In this document: piece after piece, positions 31,602-44,110 of the stretch
How the letters are laid out: each line of letters opens with the position of its first letter
Position numbering within the stretch: position 1 is the first letter of the stretch
Origin: Protea cynaroides
Lineage: Eukaryota; Streptophyta; Magnoliopsida; Proteales; Proteaceae
Assembly: GCA_028583415.1 (NCBI GenBank)
Contig: CM053272.1
Span: 72,953,439 to 73,017,438, forward strand
Length of the DNA stretch: 64,000 bases
Direction: 5' to 3'
Program-made: the position numbers and the translations under genes
Notes under the pieces: model-generated
Told to the model about the DNA's origin: nothing
Database searches by the model: none
Seen by the model: the letters and a program-made list of their open reading frames with translations, nothing else

Positions 31602-33879
31602 TGTCACACCCCAATTCTGCACCATTCAGAACGGTGTGATGAACCGCTAATAAACCAACAGTTCAACCAGGATCTCTAATATGCGGTATCCATTATAAAT
31701 AAAACCATGCACGTCCACAACCATAATCAGAATAAATACACAATAGCGGAAGTCTTATAGTAAATGAACTGAGAACTCTAAATGTAATAATCATAATTAA
31801 AATATCAAGTTATTGTTGTATCAACTGAGACATAAATAAATAAAATATCAATTACATCCTTTTATAAATTCAAATAAAATTCTAATAGAATACGCATAAG
31901 TTGCACTCGCATGAGGGGTCATGCGTATCCTCCAAATCTTCAGCTTCCATTGCAACAATACGCACATACACCGGAGCATTCATATAATCTTCAACTGTAG
32001 TACCTGCATCATCAACTACAAATATTCGACGTCAAGAGGGTGAGCACACATCATGGCTCAGTGAGCAAACAAAACAATGCAACAAACATATGCATGCATT
32101 CAGTTCATATCTTTGGTCTGGTAAATAAGTTTGCAATGTGTTATAGAAAGGATAGGTGGCCAAAGGTTACGTTTATTGACGCCGCACCTCTATACACGAG
32201 TGTGTGAAGCCGCCCAAAGGTAACGTTTATTGTCGACCCACATGCACCCACCATGGACAATGTAGACATAAAAGTCAAGTTTACTGTTGTACCCGTTGCC
32301 CATACCAACACGTAAGCCCCTGCTGGCGAGGGCTCGCAAACTGGCTCGCAACTAACCAATCCTAATGTCAATCAGTGTATCCAAGGCCTCACCCCAGCAT
32401 CCCTCAATACGTCCATAGAGATAGGGCTAAAGCCCCCCGACAGAGTCAGAGACTACACGGTCCGAGACCACTTCCCCTCATACCCTACGACGTAATAGTT
32501 CTGCTAAGGTAATGGCGATACGACGATGTCAGTGGACAATACTTGAGTTAGAGATAGAGCTAGAGTGCTGAGGCCCCGCCTATGACACCTCCCCCTGATA
32601 CTCGCTCGCATTAAGCACACCAACCACACACATACATCCACATGCCTATTTATATCATCATCATCATCATCATCATGTTATAAACAATAATTAAATATGC
32701 ATGAACAGTAATAATAGAAATATTGGATGACATGTTGAATGCACATAACAATCATATACGCATAAAATCAATCATGGCATTGGACTCAAGAGTAAAATAG
32801 TTTATTATTAACCAATTAGTTTAGGTCTTGTTCCCTCACCTTTACTTGATCGTAGGTCATCTTTCAAGCTTTAAGAATCAACTATATATCGAAATTATAT
32901 CACTAGAAGACCTAATCAAGTCGATAGAATTTAATTAGAATTAATTCGGACTTTAAAAAGTATGTTGTTAACTGGGGGTCGATGCCAGGGTCGGAGGTTC
33001 CATCGACCCTGGGTGCGACCACCCACAGTCTGGACTTCTTGAACACTGGGGGTCGATTGTTAGGGTCTGGTAGGGTCGATTGGCCATCGACCCCCCATGC
33101 GACCCCCTGTAGGTTTCGTTAATTTTTCATCCTTTAGTCCATTCCTTCGTGTTTGGGGTCCTATGGCTTGCTTCTACAATCCATTCCGCACATGTTATAT
33201 GGTCTAAAACCGTAGTTCATTCACCTATATGGTTTTTATGATTTCTCCTATGGTTTTCCATGAAAACCTAACCATGAATGGATGATTTGGGTTTCTCCTA
33301 GACCATTCCCTCTTCACTATCCATTCTAAGGTCTGTAGAATTACATGGAGATAGTATCCATACCTGAGAATTAGGCATGTCTCTCTGAAGCCTTCTCTTT
33401 GATCTTCTTCTCCACTTTCCTTCTCTTCTCTTTCTCTTCTCCTTCTCTTCTCTTTCTCTCAATCCAATTAGAGTTCTAAAAGGAGTGAAAGAGGTCTAGG
33501 GACGTCCTATTTATAGAGTAAAAACTCCAAAAATAAGTCCCATTGAGATTAGGAAAGAATCCCATTGAAATTTGGAAAGTTTCCAAATCACGGTTTCTGT
33601 CTGCAGACTGGGGGTCGATGAGGGGGTCGGAGATCCCGTCGACCCCTGGTTCTAAAATGTCCGACCCCTGGTTAAAAACTCAGGGTCTGACTTTCTATCT
33701 TGGGGGGTCCGACCCTGCCTAGCTGGGTGTGCGACCCTCCCCCTATTTTTAGTGTTTTTGTGTCAGTTTAATACCTGGGATCACGGTCTCCCTCATGTAC
33801 TTGATCCATTTGGCTCGACCATGATGGGTAGACCTGGTTCAAGGTGGTAAGACCGGGTTAGTTTGATACGGGTCTTACA
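31602..33879 (-). repeat. LTR A (2278 bp) of the gypsy family
   Basis: On the plus strand it reads TGTCACACCCCAATTCTGCA ... GATACGGGTCTTACA. It aligns along its whole length with LTR B (36362-38641), including the GAGCACACATCATGGCTCAG block, the CATCATCAT microsatellite (near 32660), a pyrimidine tract (near 33420) and the 3' block TGGCTCGACCATGATGGGTA. Similarity is about 85-90 percent by eye, with indels, so the two LTRs do not come from one recent insertion. Confidence 0.85.
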
Positions 33880-33966
33880 TTCAGGGTGTATATGGCTGTC
33901 TTCCTCCACAGGTGGTGGCGGTGGAATAGAGTTACGGCTTTGTTTGGTCACTCTGCGTCCAGCCAT
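33880..33966 (-). pseudogene. First 29 codons of gypsy gag of element B
   Basis: MAGRRVTKQSRNSIPPPPPV from ATG 33966 parallels MAGRRVTRQSRNSIPP at 29082. The frame then runs into LTR A. There is no functional product. Confidence 0.65.
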
Positions 33967-34785
33967 TATCTGTTCATTCTCATATTTAAATCCCCTAATC
34001 AATGATATTTTCAAAATTTTCAGATCATTCTGTCAAAAATACTGTATTTTCCATCGCAGGGTCGATGGATCTCCGACCCTAGGGTATGTGACCCTGAGAA
34101 TCACTGATACTTACCGAGAGCCGAGGGTCGATGAGGGGTTTGGAGGCAGGGTCGGATGTTTTGGTCGAATTCTCCGAACCTAGGACTAAAAATCAGGTTT
34201 TTAATCCCGATTTTGAATCCATTTCTCATTCCTTCTCCTCCTTTCCGACTCGGCTCGTTCCTCTGAGTTGCTACAGTGACAACTCCGACCCATTGGTGAT
34301 TTTTGCTTCTCTTTTCGACGTCTACTCCTCTTCTACAGGTATGTTCTCTACGGTTTCATGTTTTTAGGGTTTCTTAACTAGGTTTTTGCTCATTTATATC
34401 GTTTTCTTCAAATTAAACTTTTTTTAACCGTAAAAAATTGATTTTTATTGGGGGCTTCTGTTGTTGGTGACTCAATGGACGAAAGCCCTCAAAAATATTT
34501 GAGTTTCATCGGTTGGTTATTGAGAAACTTGAAATTTCCCATTTTTGCCCTAATTTGTCGAGATTTTTGAATTTCTTGAAATTTCTTCAAATTCCATCTC
34601 CTTAGATAAAATTTCCAACTACATGAGTCTCACAGGATCATTTAAAATCTTTATAAGTCCTCCTGCCCACGTGTATGGGTGAAAAGTGAGGCTTTTGACC
34701 AATTTATATCGTTATAATGTCGAAATTTTTGGGTTTTTCATCTTTACTAAGCCAGTATTTGTTTTTCTTTGTTTTTGCATATAGT

Positions 34786-36072
34786 ATGGCTCGTACCAAA
34801 GTACCCAGGGTTCATGACCCAGTCCGCTTCCATTCTAATGAGGCTGAGGCACAGTATGCCCGCTACGCTCGTAAGAAGGTAGAGGGAGGTCGTCGGGTGG
34901 ACTTGGCTAGCCTGGCCTTGTTTGATGTGGAGAGAGCTTTTAGTGACATGGGTTGGCTTCCTATGATCACTTACGACGCCTGTACTCGTCCAGATTTGGT
35001 GCGACAGTTTTATTGTAACCAAGTAGTGGGGGATTACAACGATGCTGAGAGGGGTAGAGAGCTCAGGATCACTAGCTACGTCAAGGGAGTCGAGGTTTCC
35101 TTTGATTATCGACAACTAGCAGATCTCTTGGGCATTTCATACGACGGCCCCTTGGTGTTCTATGCTCCCGGAGAGGCCTAGTTCTTTTCATTGGAGATGA
35201 GGGCTGAGATAGACCGTCAGCTCATCAGAGAGGATCACTGGGAGATGAAAGCGATCTACCTACATCCAGAGCCGCAGGTGTACTGTAAGATCATTCAGCA
35301 CAACCTGATACCTTAGAGTAAGCACTACGAGAGGATCTTCCAGTTGACCCAGTTCTTGTTGTACTATATCTGCACTAGGCAGCCTGTCTGCCTCCCTTAT
35401 ATTATTATGCGGACCATGATCAGTGCCACATTGCCCGATTATGTTGGCAACCTACCTCATGGACGCATGATCAGTACACTGCTTACCCGCCTGGGTGTTG
35501 ACTTGGTGGATGAGAGGATTCAGGAAAAATCCTTCTCATTACCACTGGATTGGGAGGCCATCTATAAGATGGGCATGCGGGATGCTCAGGTCAACGACGA
35601 TGAGAGGAACGCTCTGGTGCGTCCGCGTACTCGAGTGGAGATGGCTGACGCTGAGGCAGCAGCAGCAGCCGCTGGAGCAGGGGTTCATGGGGGTGATGAT
35701 GATCGTTTGTACATGGATGTGGATTCTATACCTCCTCCATCACCTACACATACTACGGGAGCTGGTCCTTCACATGCAGCTGGTCCTTTACACCCACCTT
35801 CTGATGACATGCTGGGGATACTGCGTGAGATTAGAAAGGCTCAACGCATGTCTGATCTGAGGGTGGGAGAGCTTCTAGATGCTCAGTGAATGTCGGATCT
35901 GAGGGTGGGAGAGCTTTTAGATGCTCAGCGCATGACTGATTAGCGGGTGGCTGATTTCACAACTAGTCTTCAGACGACCCAGACTCAGTTAGCTTAGTTG
36001 ACTAGAGTCTATGCTAAGGATTATGACAGAGACCGTGAGGCACCACCTCCCCCATCACCTCCAGCTTCCTGA
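34786..36072 (+). pseudogene. Antisense ORF in the leader of gypsy element B, with stops
   Basis: This is the second copy of the 30047 ORF, on the strand opposite to element B. It starts MARTKVPRVHDPVRFHSNEA and keeps the core LASLALFDVERAFSDMGWLP, YDACTRPDLVRQFYCN, ELRITSYVKGVEVSFDYRQL and ADLLGI. It stops at 35179-35181 and again near 35313. It is open once more at 35344-35889 (RQPVCLPYIIMRTMISATLP, then MGMRDAQVNDDERNALVRP). A repeated RMSDLRVGELLDAQ motif follows, then further stops and a final PPPPSPPAS before 36072. The conserved 5' intron sites are 34339 and 34784. The reading phase, spacing and intron position agree with copy A, so the ORF belonged to the family's ancestor. Confidence 0.7.
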
Positions 36073-36346
36073 TGAATTTTCTTTTTATTTTTCTTTTTGT
36101 ACTTCAGAGTAACTGTCCGGGTTGTGGATTGTACTCTACTTTAGACTTGTATATATACGTTTGTTCTTCCTTCGAGTGTATATAAATTTATTTCTCATTT
36201 AATAGATGTATTATTCTCTTTCAATTTTTTGTCTCAAACAACACAGATGTTTATAGTGTGTTATTATTACAGCTTTTAAATTTGTATCCTATCTCAGTTC
36301 ACAAACTTTTGTGGTAGTATACTGGTTTAAAAGACAGGGCCTGAGG

Positions 36347-36358
36347 GCACTGATATCA
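36347..36358 (-). promoter_or_regulatory. Decayed primer-binding site of gypsy element B
   Basis: TGATATCAGTGC, two mismatches from TGGTATCAGAGC, three bases inside LTR B. Confidence 0.65.
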
Positions 36359-36361
36359 AGT

Positions 36362-38641
36362 TGTCACACCCCAATTCCGTACTATTCAGAACGGTGTGAT
36401 GAACCGCAAATAAACCAACGGTTCAACCAGGATCTCTAATAGGCTGTGTCCTTTTAAATTAAACCATACACATCCACAACCATAATCATAATAAATACAC
36501 AATAGCGGAAGTCTTAATATTAGATGAACTGAGGAATCTAACTGTGATAATCATAAATAAAATATCAAATTATGTTGTATCAATCGAGACATAAGTAAAT
36601 AAAATATCAATTATATTTCCTTAATAGTTCAAATAAAATCTAATCGAAAACGCATGAGTTGCACTCGCATGAGGAGTCATGCGTCTCCACTATGTCTTCA
36701 GCCTCCATTGTAGCCACGTGTCTGTACACAGAAGCATTCATATAATCTTCCACAGTGGTACCTGCATCATCAACTAAAAATATTCGACGTCGAAAGGGTG
36801 AGCACACATCACGGCTCAGTGAGCAAACAAAACAATGCAACAAACATATGCATGCATTCATTCATATCTGTGGTCTGGTATATAAGTTTGTAATGTGCTA
36901 TAGAAAGGTTCGATGGCCGCCTCACCTCTATACACGAGTGTGTGAAGCCGCCAAAGGTTAATGTTTATTGTCGTCCCACATGCACCCACCATGGAATAGA
37001 GATAGAGCTAAAGTGCTTAGGACCACATCGCATCACACTTCCCCTGATACTCTACCCATACCAACACGTAAGCCCCTGCTGGCGAGGGCTTGCAAACTGG
37101 GCTCGCAGCTAACCAATCCTAATGTCAAACAGTATACCCAAGGCCTCACCCCAGCATCCCTCAATACGTCCATAGAGATAGAGCTAAGGCCCCCCGGCAG
37201 AGTCGAAGACTACACGGTCTGAGACCACCTCCCTTGATACCCTACGACGTAATAGTTCTACTAAGGTAATGATGATACGACGATGTCAGTGGACAAGACT
37301 TGAGTAGAGATAGAGCTAGAGTCTAGTGACCAGACTGAACCACAATGTCACATCCTCCCCCTGATGCTCCACTCGCATCAAGCACACTAACCACATACAT
37401 ACATTCACATGTCTATTCCTAGCATCATCATCATCATCATGTTATAAATAAAATAGAATTAAATATGCATGAACATTAATAGCAGGAATATTAGATGACA
37501 TGTTGAATGCACATTACAAGCATACATGCATAGAATCAGTCATGGCATTGGACTCAAGAAAATAAAAATAGTTTATTATTAGTCAATTAGTTTAGGTCTT
37601 GTTCCCTCACCTTTGCTTGAGTGAAATTTCTCTTTCAAGCTCTAAGAATCACTTTTATATCAATAGAAAAACCTAACAAGTTGATAGATTTTAATTAGAA
37701 TTCATTCTGACAATTTTAGGCTTATTGTTAAGCGAGGGTCACAGGGCAGGTCGCAGGTAGGGTAGCAGTTTTCTGCGACCCCAGGGTGTGGGGTCGATGC
37801 CAGGGTCGGATGTTCCATCGACCCTAGGTGCGACCACCGCATCCTTGGACTTCCCGAATGCTGGGGGTCGATCCTGTGGTCTGGTAGGGTCGATTCCTAC
37901 AGTCTATTCTTTCATGTTTGGGTCCTATGGCTTATTTCCACAATCCATTCTATGCTTGTTTAATGGCTTAAAACTCTAGGTTTCTTCCTTACTTTGCCTA
38001 CCATGATTTTCTCCATGGATTTCATTGAAATCCTCCCATGGATGGATGATTTGGGTTTCTCCTAGACCATACCCTCTTCATGAACTATTCTAAGGTCTTA
38101 AATAATTAATGGAAACATACCCATACCTTAGGTTTGCTGAGATTCAGAGGTTTCTCTGAATTCTTCTCTTTAGTCTTCTTCTTCAACTTTCCTTCTCTTC
38201 TCCTTCTCTTCTCTTTCTCTCACTTTCAATTAGGGTTTGAAAATGAGTGAAAGAAGCTAAGGGACGTCCGATTTATAGAGGAGAACCTCCCAAAATAAGT
38301 CCCATTGAGATTAGGAAAGAATCCCCTTGAAATTTGGAAAGTTTCCTATTTACAGTTTCTATCGGCAATGAGGGGGTCAATGAGGGGGTCGGAGATCCCG
38401 TCGACCCTCAGGTCTAAATTGTCCAACCCTCGGTCAAAATTTCAGGGGTCTGACTCCTTAATGAGGGGGGTCCGACCCTGCCTATCTGGGTATGTGACCC
38501 TACCCCCTATTTTACTGTTTTTCGGTCAGTTTAATACTTGGTCTCGCTATTTCCTTCACGCACTTGGTCCATTTGGCTCGACCATGATAGGTAGACCTGG
38601 TACAAGGTGGTAAGACCGGTTAGTTCGATACGGGTCTTACA
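36362..38641 (-). repeat. LTR B (2280 bp) of the gypsy family
   Basis: The plus strand begins TGTCACACCCCAATTCCGTA and ends GATACGGGTCTTACA. It is colinear with LTR A. GGGGTCGATG/GGTCGGA motifs cluster near 37790-37880 and 38370-38510. TCCTTCTCTTCTCCTTCTCT pyrimidine stretches lie near 38190. Confidence 0.85.
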
Positions 38642-40941
38642 GCTCACATCCCATCTCAATGAGAAATCCATATCAAATGCATGCAACATACAACATCAAA
38701 TGATATGAAATACAATTCATTTTATATTAGGTCTCAGTTTTATGTTTCTACATCTTGGGCGAAGATATAAGTTGAATAAACGACTCCGGGCCTTTAAACA
38801 GTTTTTAGAAGCAAAATTCCCCATTCGAGACACCAATCCTTACAAGGTTCGTCGCCTTCCATCATAGACCTCACATATGCTAGCTGCCATACACCCATAC
38901 GTTACTAACTCCTCTTAGGGTCACCTAACCTTCGAAAGTACGAAGCTATGCCCATATCTTGACCCTACTATAAAGGGGTAGAAAACAAGGAATGGCATTA
39001 CCTATATCTATTATGTACATTTATTTCATTCTGGCTGCCCGCCAATAGAGTCCCCGGATCACCACTCCCATGGATTATGGTGCCCCCACTAGCATATCGA
39101 TAAAACCATCATGACTTATACCAGCAGAGATCCCCGGCTCACCACTCCCATGGATCACCATGCCCCCTCTAGTGAGTTTATGTTTCAACATGATCCGTGT
39201 TCCCACACTCCAATGCGTCACACGAACCATCATACATGGTTGCATTCCAACATGATCCAGACACCCGTACTCCTATGCATCGCACGAGTCATCATACATG
39301 GTTGCATATGTACATATAATAAAGAAGGCTATGCCCTAAAGGCGAACCCCGACTCTACTCCCATGGGTCACAATGCTCCCGCTAGAGCCTAGCATCAACA
39401 ACATGGCGCTTGTATTATGCTCCCACACACCACACGTCCATCATGCCCAAACAATCATATAAACATTCATAGTTGTTATAATGCAATGCATGCTCATACA
39501 TAGCAATAATAAAAAAATAATTAAATACAACCTAAGCATGTTACTAAGCAAAGTAAACATGTTATTAAGAATGCCCTAAGTTTACGGACTAGACCCCTCA
39601 CCTGATTGAGCAAAAAGTGCAGCGGTAATCCGAAGCCAACAAAAGGCTTCAACAATCGCCCGTGTTAAACACCTATTCAACATATAAGGATTCGTTAGTT
39701 CATTGTATAGCATTTAATTAATATGGACAAACCTTACATGTCTATACACGGGTCCCAAAGCAAGTAGGGAACCCAACGGTTGGCCTTCCTATTCATTATT
39801 AGGCATAATAGTCAAAATAGATTGAACCGAAGGATGAAACTGGTTGATGGTGCCTCTGATACAGTCATCGGTTAATACTTAAATTATTTTCTAAGTTGAC
39901 AGAACTAGAGGAACGAGCGGATGATCAAGCATTCGGAAGATCATCCGACTCCTTTACTATAATACATATTGGAGTTCCAATAGGTTTTTAGAAAGCTTTA
40001 CCAGGTGGTCATTCATCCAGCACTGTCTCTACTTAGTATTAAGCCTAAACGGAGGGTCCAGGTTAATCAGACCCACCGGGTAACCAATTCGATGACCGAG
40101 AGGATAATCGAAGGATGGTGCCTCTAGGAGGTCCTCCGGTACGAGGCTCTGATTAGTTCATTGGTCATAAGCCAAGGTATTTGCCTTAGCAGAGCCTTGG
40201 TCTAAGCTAACTGAAAGAGCGGACATAACCGTGCCTACAGTATGAAGCTCCGGTTCAGACGTAGAAACCAGGTCCCGAACTGAGCTTGGTCTCCAAGCTT
40301 GGGAACTTGGTTCCCACTTCAATGCTTCTTGCCCAAGGGTCAGTGGGAATCATTATTCTACCCAAAATGTGACTCAATGGAGTCATTTAAGGTTTCATTT
40401 AACGCCGTTGATGGAGTGGGTGAGAAAACCTAATGTTTATAGGTCATTAATGGAGTCTCCATTAATGAAGCTCAACCACCCAAGGTCTAGCCTTAAATAC
40501 CAAGGAAAAGGAGGAAGATTCATTGCACTTACCTCCAAGGGGATGAAGCTTGGGCTTGGAGCTTTAAGTTCCAAGCTTTCTCCTCTTCTTCTTTTCTTCT
40601 CCTCTCTCTCACTCTCCTACTGTTCCAAGAAGGAGAAAAGGAGGAACGAGGCCTCTTTTTATAGAAATCATAGAGAGAGAAGATCAAACCTCATGATCAA
40701 CCGGTTACTAATAATCGAGAGATTGATCATCCGGCTGGGCCAAAATATATCTTATTTGCCATCTAATTGGCTTGGATTCTTTGGGATGTACACCCATTCC
40801 ACCTAAGGTCTACTAGGGCACCTTACCCCACCAAATATATACCACCATTAGATCCACGTTAGGTGCTCCATCCATCGATGTTTTGAGACCTGGCACAAGA
40901 GGAATCCGAGTTAGTGAGGGATTTTGGGTGCGGGTCTCACA
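38642..40941 (-). repeat. Partial LTR C of a related gypsy family
   Basis: The plus-strand end GGGATTTTGGGTGCGGGTCTCACA (38-40.9 kb block) parallels the GGGTCTTACA ends of LTRs A and B and the GGGTGCAAGTCTTACA end at 44736. The block contains a loose repeat of CCACTCCCATGGATCACCAT (near 39060, 39130 and 39355) and TCATACATGGTTGCAT (39230 and 39290). No coding sequence was seen. The left side is cut by LTR B, so element B probably inserted into this LTR. Confidence 0.5.
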
Positions 40942-41466
40942 GAGATTTACCGACATTCTATTTGGGTAAAAAATAATAGGGAGCTAAGTGGCGCCTAAAG
41001 TTTTCAGTGAAACCTTCTACCTTTCTCCGCATTTTTCTTCCAACTCTCCCTCCCTACAAGAAGGCATCAGAATTCTTGGAGTGAGTGCATAACTCTAAGG
41101 GAGGGGATAGGAGAGTACTAATCGAATTGGAGTTTACCTCTTAGAGTGGGACTCTTCAGAAAGTAGGAAATTGTCAAATCTTACCAGGTGTCAAGCCTAG
41201 GGGAAAAAGGAAAGGGTTTCACTCCCCTATACGTAGAATAAGTAGTTAGAGGGAGCTGGGACCCACAAGGTTTGTTTATGGGTTCAGGGAATATTCCTAA
41301 TTTTCCCAAACTCATGAATTCAACAAGTATCAATTCGTATACAGGCTCTTTAGCCTGTCCTGACGCAGGGTCTAGTCCCATAAGGTTGGGAGCCCTACGA
41401 CCGAACTAGCTGCTACCGGACCTATTCCGATTGTATTTGGTCTGAATGTATTTAAGTATATGGTCT
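40942..41466. other. Unassigned spacer between LTR C and the LINE
   Basis: No recognisable gene. A phrase like CCCTACGACCGAACTAGCTG (near 41392) is repeated with changes at 41489 (CCCTACGATCGAACTGGCTA). Confidence 0.4.
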
Positions 41467-41538
41467 CTAAGTATATGGTAGGTTGCGAACCCTACGATCG
41501 AACTGGCTACTAGCGAGTAACACCTACCATATACTTAG
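41467..41538. repeat. Perfect 17-bp inverted repeat (hairpin)
   Basis: CTAAGTATATGGTAGGT (41467-41483) and ACCTACCATATACTTAG (41522-41538) are exact reverse complements around a 38-base loop. It lies at the 5' edge of the LINE. Confidence 0.85.
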
Positions 41539-44110
41539 ATTCCATATACTTAGTCATGTAAAGGCTAAGTTGGATAAAAGCTTCTATAATGATGAATGGT
41601 TGACTAAGTATGTTGGTTGCTATCAAAGGGTGATGCCCCGAACAATATCAGACCATTCATGCCTCATTATTGGGGGAGATAATATTCCTAAACCTACCAA
41701 CATTCCATTTTGGTTTCAAAGATATTGGTTGGAGCATGACCAGCTTGCATGTGTTGTAAGGTCTGCATGGAAGGGATATCTGGAAATCCATATTATGGAT
41801 TGATTTACAAGCTAAAACATCTAAAAGGGGTTTTCAAGAAGTGGTCTAAGGAAGCTTATCCTAAGTTGAGTGCTGAGTTACTGAAAGCTCAGAACATTCT
41901 TGAAGAGGTGCAAGAGGAAATTAATGTGCTAGGCTTCTTTGATAGTCTGAAAGAATAGGAACTCTTAGCTCAAGCTCAACTTCAATCAGTACTGGATTTG
42001 GAGGAATCTTTATGGAAGGAAAAATCTAGGATTCAGTGGCTTCGAAATGGGGACAAGAATACAAAATACTTTCATAATTATGCTGCCTTAAGACAAAGGA
42101 AAAACTCCATCAGAGTTCTAAAAACTGTGGATGGGATTTTGCTTGATGACCAGAGGAAGATTAAAGAGCATATAGTTGATTTCTATGAGAACCTTCACTC
42201 TAGCAAGGGGTAATCTCCTTCTTCTGCATTACTAAAGTGTGTTCCCAAGATTATAAGCTCTAATCAGGCTCTATTATTGGATTTTATTCTATCTTATGAA
42301 GAGGTCAAAAAGGCTGTATCTGATCTTAATCTTGATAGTGCTCCTAGTCCAGATGGTTACCCTGGTAAGTTTTTCCAGAGTTTTTGGGAGATTGTGGGTA
42401 AGGATTTTACTTTAGCTGTGCAGTCTTTCTTTGAATCTGGTTATCTGCCTAATGGACTGAATAACAATTTCATATCTCTAATTCCCAAGTTTGATGGGGC
42501 AATTTGCCTCGTAGACTACAAACCTATCTATGTAGGGAACTTTATTTATAGGTGATTCCTAAAATTCTCTCTACTAGATTAGGTGTTATTATGACCTCAT
42601 TAATTTCTAAAGAACAGGGGGCATTTGTTAAAGGTAGGCTAATTCACAATAACATTGGGTTAGCATCAGAGTTGGCTACTTTGATGAAAATAAGATCTAA
42701 GCATGGTTCTAGTGCTATGAAGTTGGACATTCAAAAAGCTTTTGATACCTTAGAGTGGTCTTTGATGTTTGATGTGTTGCAAAAATTTGGCTTTTCAAAC
42801 TTTTTTGTCAAAAGACTATCTATTCTTTTAAAGTCTCTAAGACTTTTAGTTATGGTTAATGGTGGACCAGTTGGTTATTTTGGAGTTACCAGAGGATTTT
42901 GACAAGGAGACCCATTATCTCTTATGCTATTTGTGCTTGTAGAGGAAGTGCTATGTAGAAATCTCAAATTACTTGCAGTGAGGAAGGACCTAAAGCCATT
43001 AAATTGCAGTCATATGAATACTCCTCTTCATTTGTTCTTTGCAGATGATATTTTACTTTTTATGCAGGCAACTCTAAAAGGTGTAGAGAATTTGAAGAAG
43101 ATGATATCTACTTACTCGGATTATTCAGGCCAAAAGATATATCCTAATAAAAGTAAATGCTTTTATGTTGGTGTTTCAGTTGCAATGAAAAAAAGAAGTT
43201 GCAGGATTGCTTGGGATATTTTACAAAAATTATGGAAGACAAGGAACCATTGCTGTTATGATGACTATAGACTTCACATAAGAGGGTTTTGCTTGACATT
43301 CAAATGGATGTGAGGGCTAGTTCATCTATCTCACCATGTAAGATAAAGAGAGTAGAGGATCTAGCTATTAAAAAAAAATTTAATCTCATTACGGGGTATG
43401 TAAAACCAGCTTCAATACAGGAGCATCAATGGAGAAAACCGCCAAGGGGATGGTGGAAACTAAACACAGATGGCTGTTCACTAGGGAACCCAGGAGACTC
43501 AGGAATGGGAGGAGTCATCAGAGATGATAGAGGATTGGTACTTGGTTTCGGGGTGGACCCTTTCACTCTATTTTATTATATACGCTTAGTGCCTTCTCTG
43601 AATTCTTAAATGATGCAACTAACTACCAAGCTGAATGGAATGATGTTATTATAGGTATAACAGAAGCTATCAATTTGGGGGTTGATAAGCTATGGTTGGA
43701 ATGTGACTCATCTGCAGTGGTAATATGTATTTTATCCTCTAAACCACCATGGTAGCTTAACAATCAGTGGTTTCATCTTATGATGGAAATACAGAAAAAG
43801 AACTTCAGAATCACTCATTGTGTTAGGGAAATCAATGTGGTGGCTGATTCCTTAGCAAAGAAAGGAGCCACAGACCAACTCAGTTTGATTTGGAATAATT
43901 GTCCATCTTTTATTTTTGAGGAGCTTGTTTGGGATGCATCTGAGCGTCCTAGGTATCGTTTTATCAATAATAGCTAATGTATGTCTGTTAATTAGTCCGG
44001 CCTATATGGCCTCTGCTGATGGCAATGCCGAAGGTGGAGTATTACCATAAGAGGCTTGTAATCTTTTTCGTTATTAATGCACTTTGCTAACCTTTTAGCA
44101 AAAAAGATAC
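41520..44110 (+). pseudogene. L1-clade LINE (endonuclease end, RT, RNase H) with internal deletion
   Basis: A plant L1-type LINE would encode endonuclease, reverse transcriptase and RNase H for target-primed insertion. Visible in order: the endonuclease C-terminus (RTISDHSCLIIG near 41640); a linker (WLRNGDKNTKYFHNYAALRQ near 42030); RT with LNLDSAPSPDGYPGKFFQSF, LISKEQGAFVKGRLIHNNIG, KLDIQKAFDTLEW, the broken RGF-stop-QGDPLS, and catalytic LFFADDILLFM (near 43030). It then jumps near 43195 to WKTRNHCCYDD and RNase H (WWKLNTDGCSLGNPG near 43455, LWLECDSSAVV near 43690, VREINVVADSLAKKGA near 43825). The segment that normally lies between RT and RNase H (thumb, zf-RVT) is absent. The 3' end is near 44107 (TTTTAGCAAAAAAG). 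Several stops make it non-functional. Confidence 0.9.

Larger units (their letters stand above)
28590..33879 (-). mobile_element. Gypsy element A: LTR, PBS, leader with antisense ORF, gag start; truncated
   Basis: Reading the minus strand: a 2278-bp LTR (33879-31602), a primer-binding site (31587-31598), a leader of about 2.5 kb, then gag from ATG 29082. The element is cut off in gag near 28590, so pol and the 3' LTR are missing. Large LTRs, an initiator-Met primer site and the gag style suggest a Tekay/Del-like chromovirus, but without pol this is unproven. Its LTR starts exactly where the gag of element B breaks off (33879/33880), so A appears to have inserted into B. Confidence 0.7.
33880..38641 (-). 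mobile_element. Gypsy element B: LTR, PBS, leader with antisense ORF, gag start; interrupted by A
   Basis: The order matches element A: LTR B (38641-36362), a decayed primer site (36347-36358), a 2.4-kb leader with the antisense ORF, then gag ATG 33966. Gag runs 29 codons and stops being gag exactly at the TG of LTR A. No polypurine tract precedes that junction (CACCCTGAA instead). So LTR A is better read as a new element inserted into B's gag than as B's own 3' LTR. Confidence 0.7.

Noticed and set aside
31602..38641. Reading LTR B, its internal part and LTR A as one complete non-autonomous (LARD) element
   Set aside because: No polypurine tract lies before LTR A, LTR A is followed by its own PBS and leader, and no 5-bp duplication flanks the pair. 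Nested insertion fits better.
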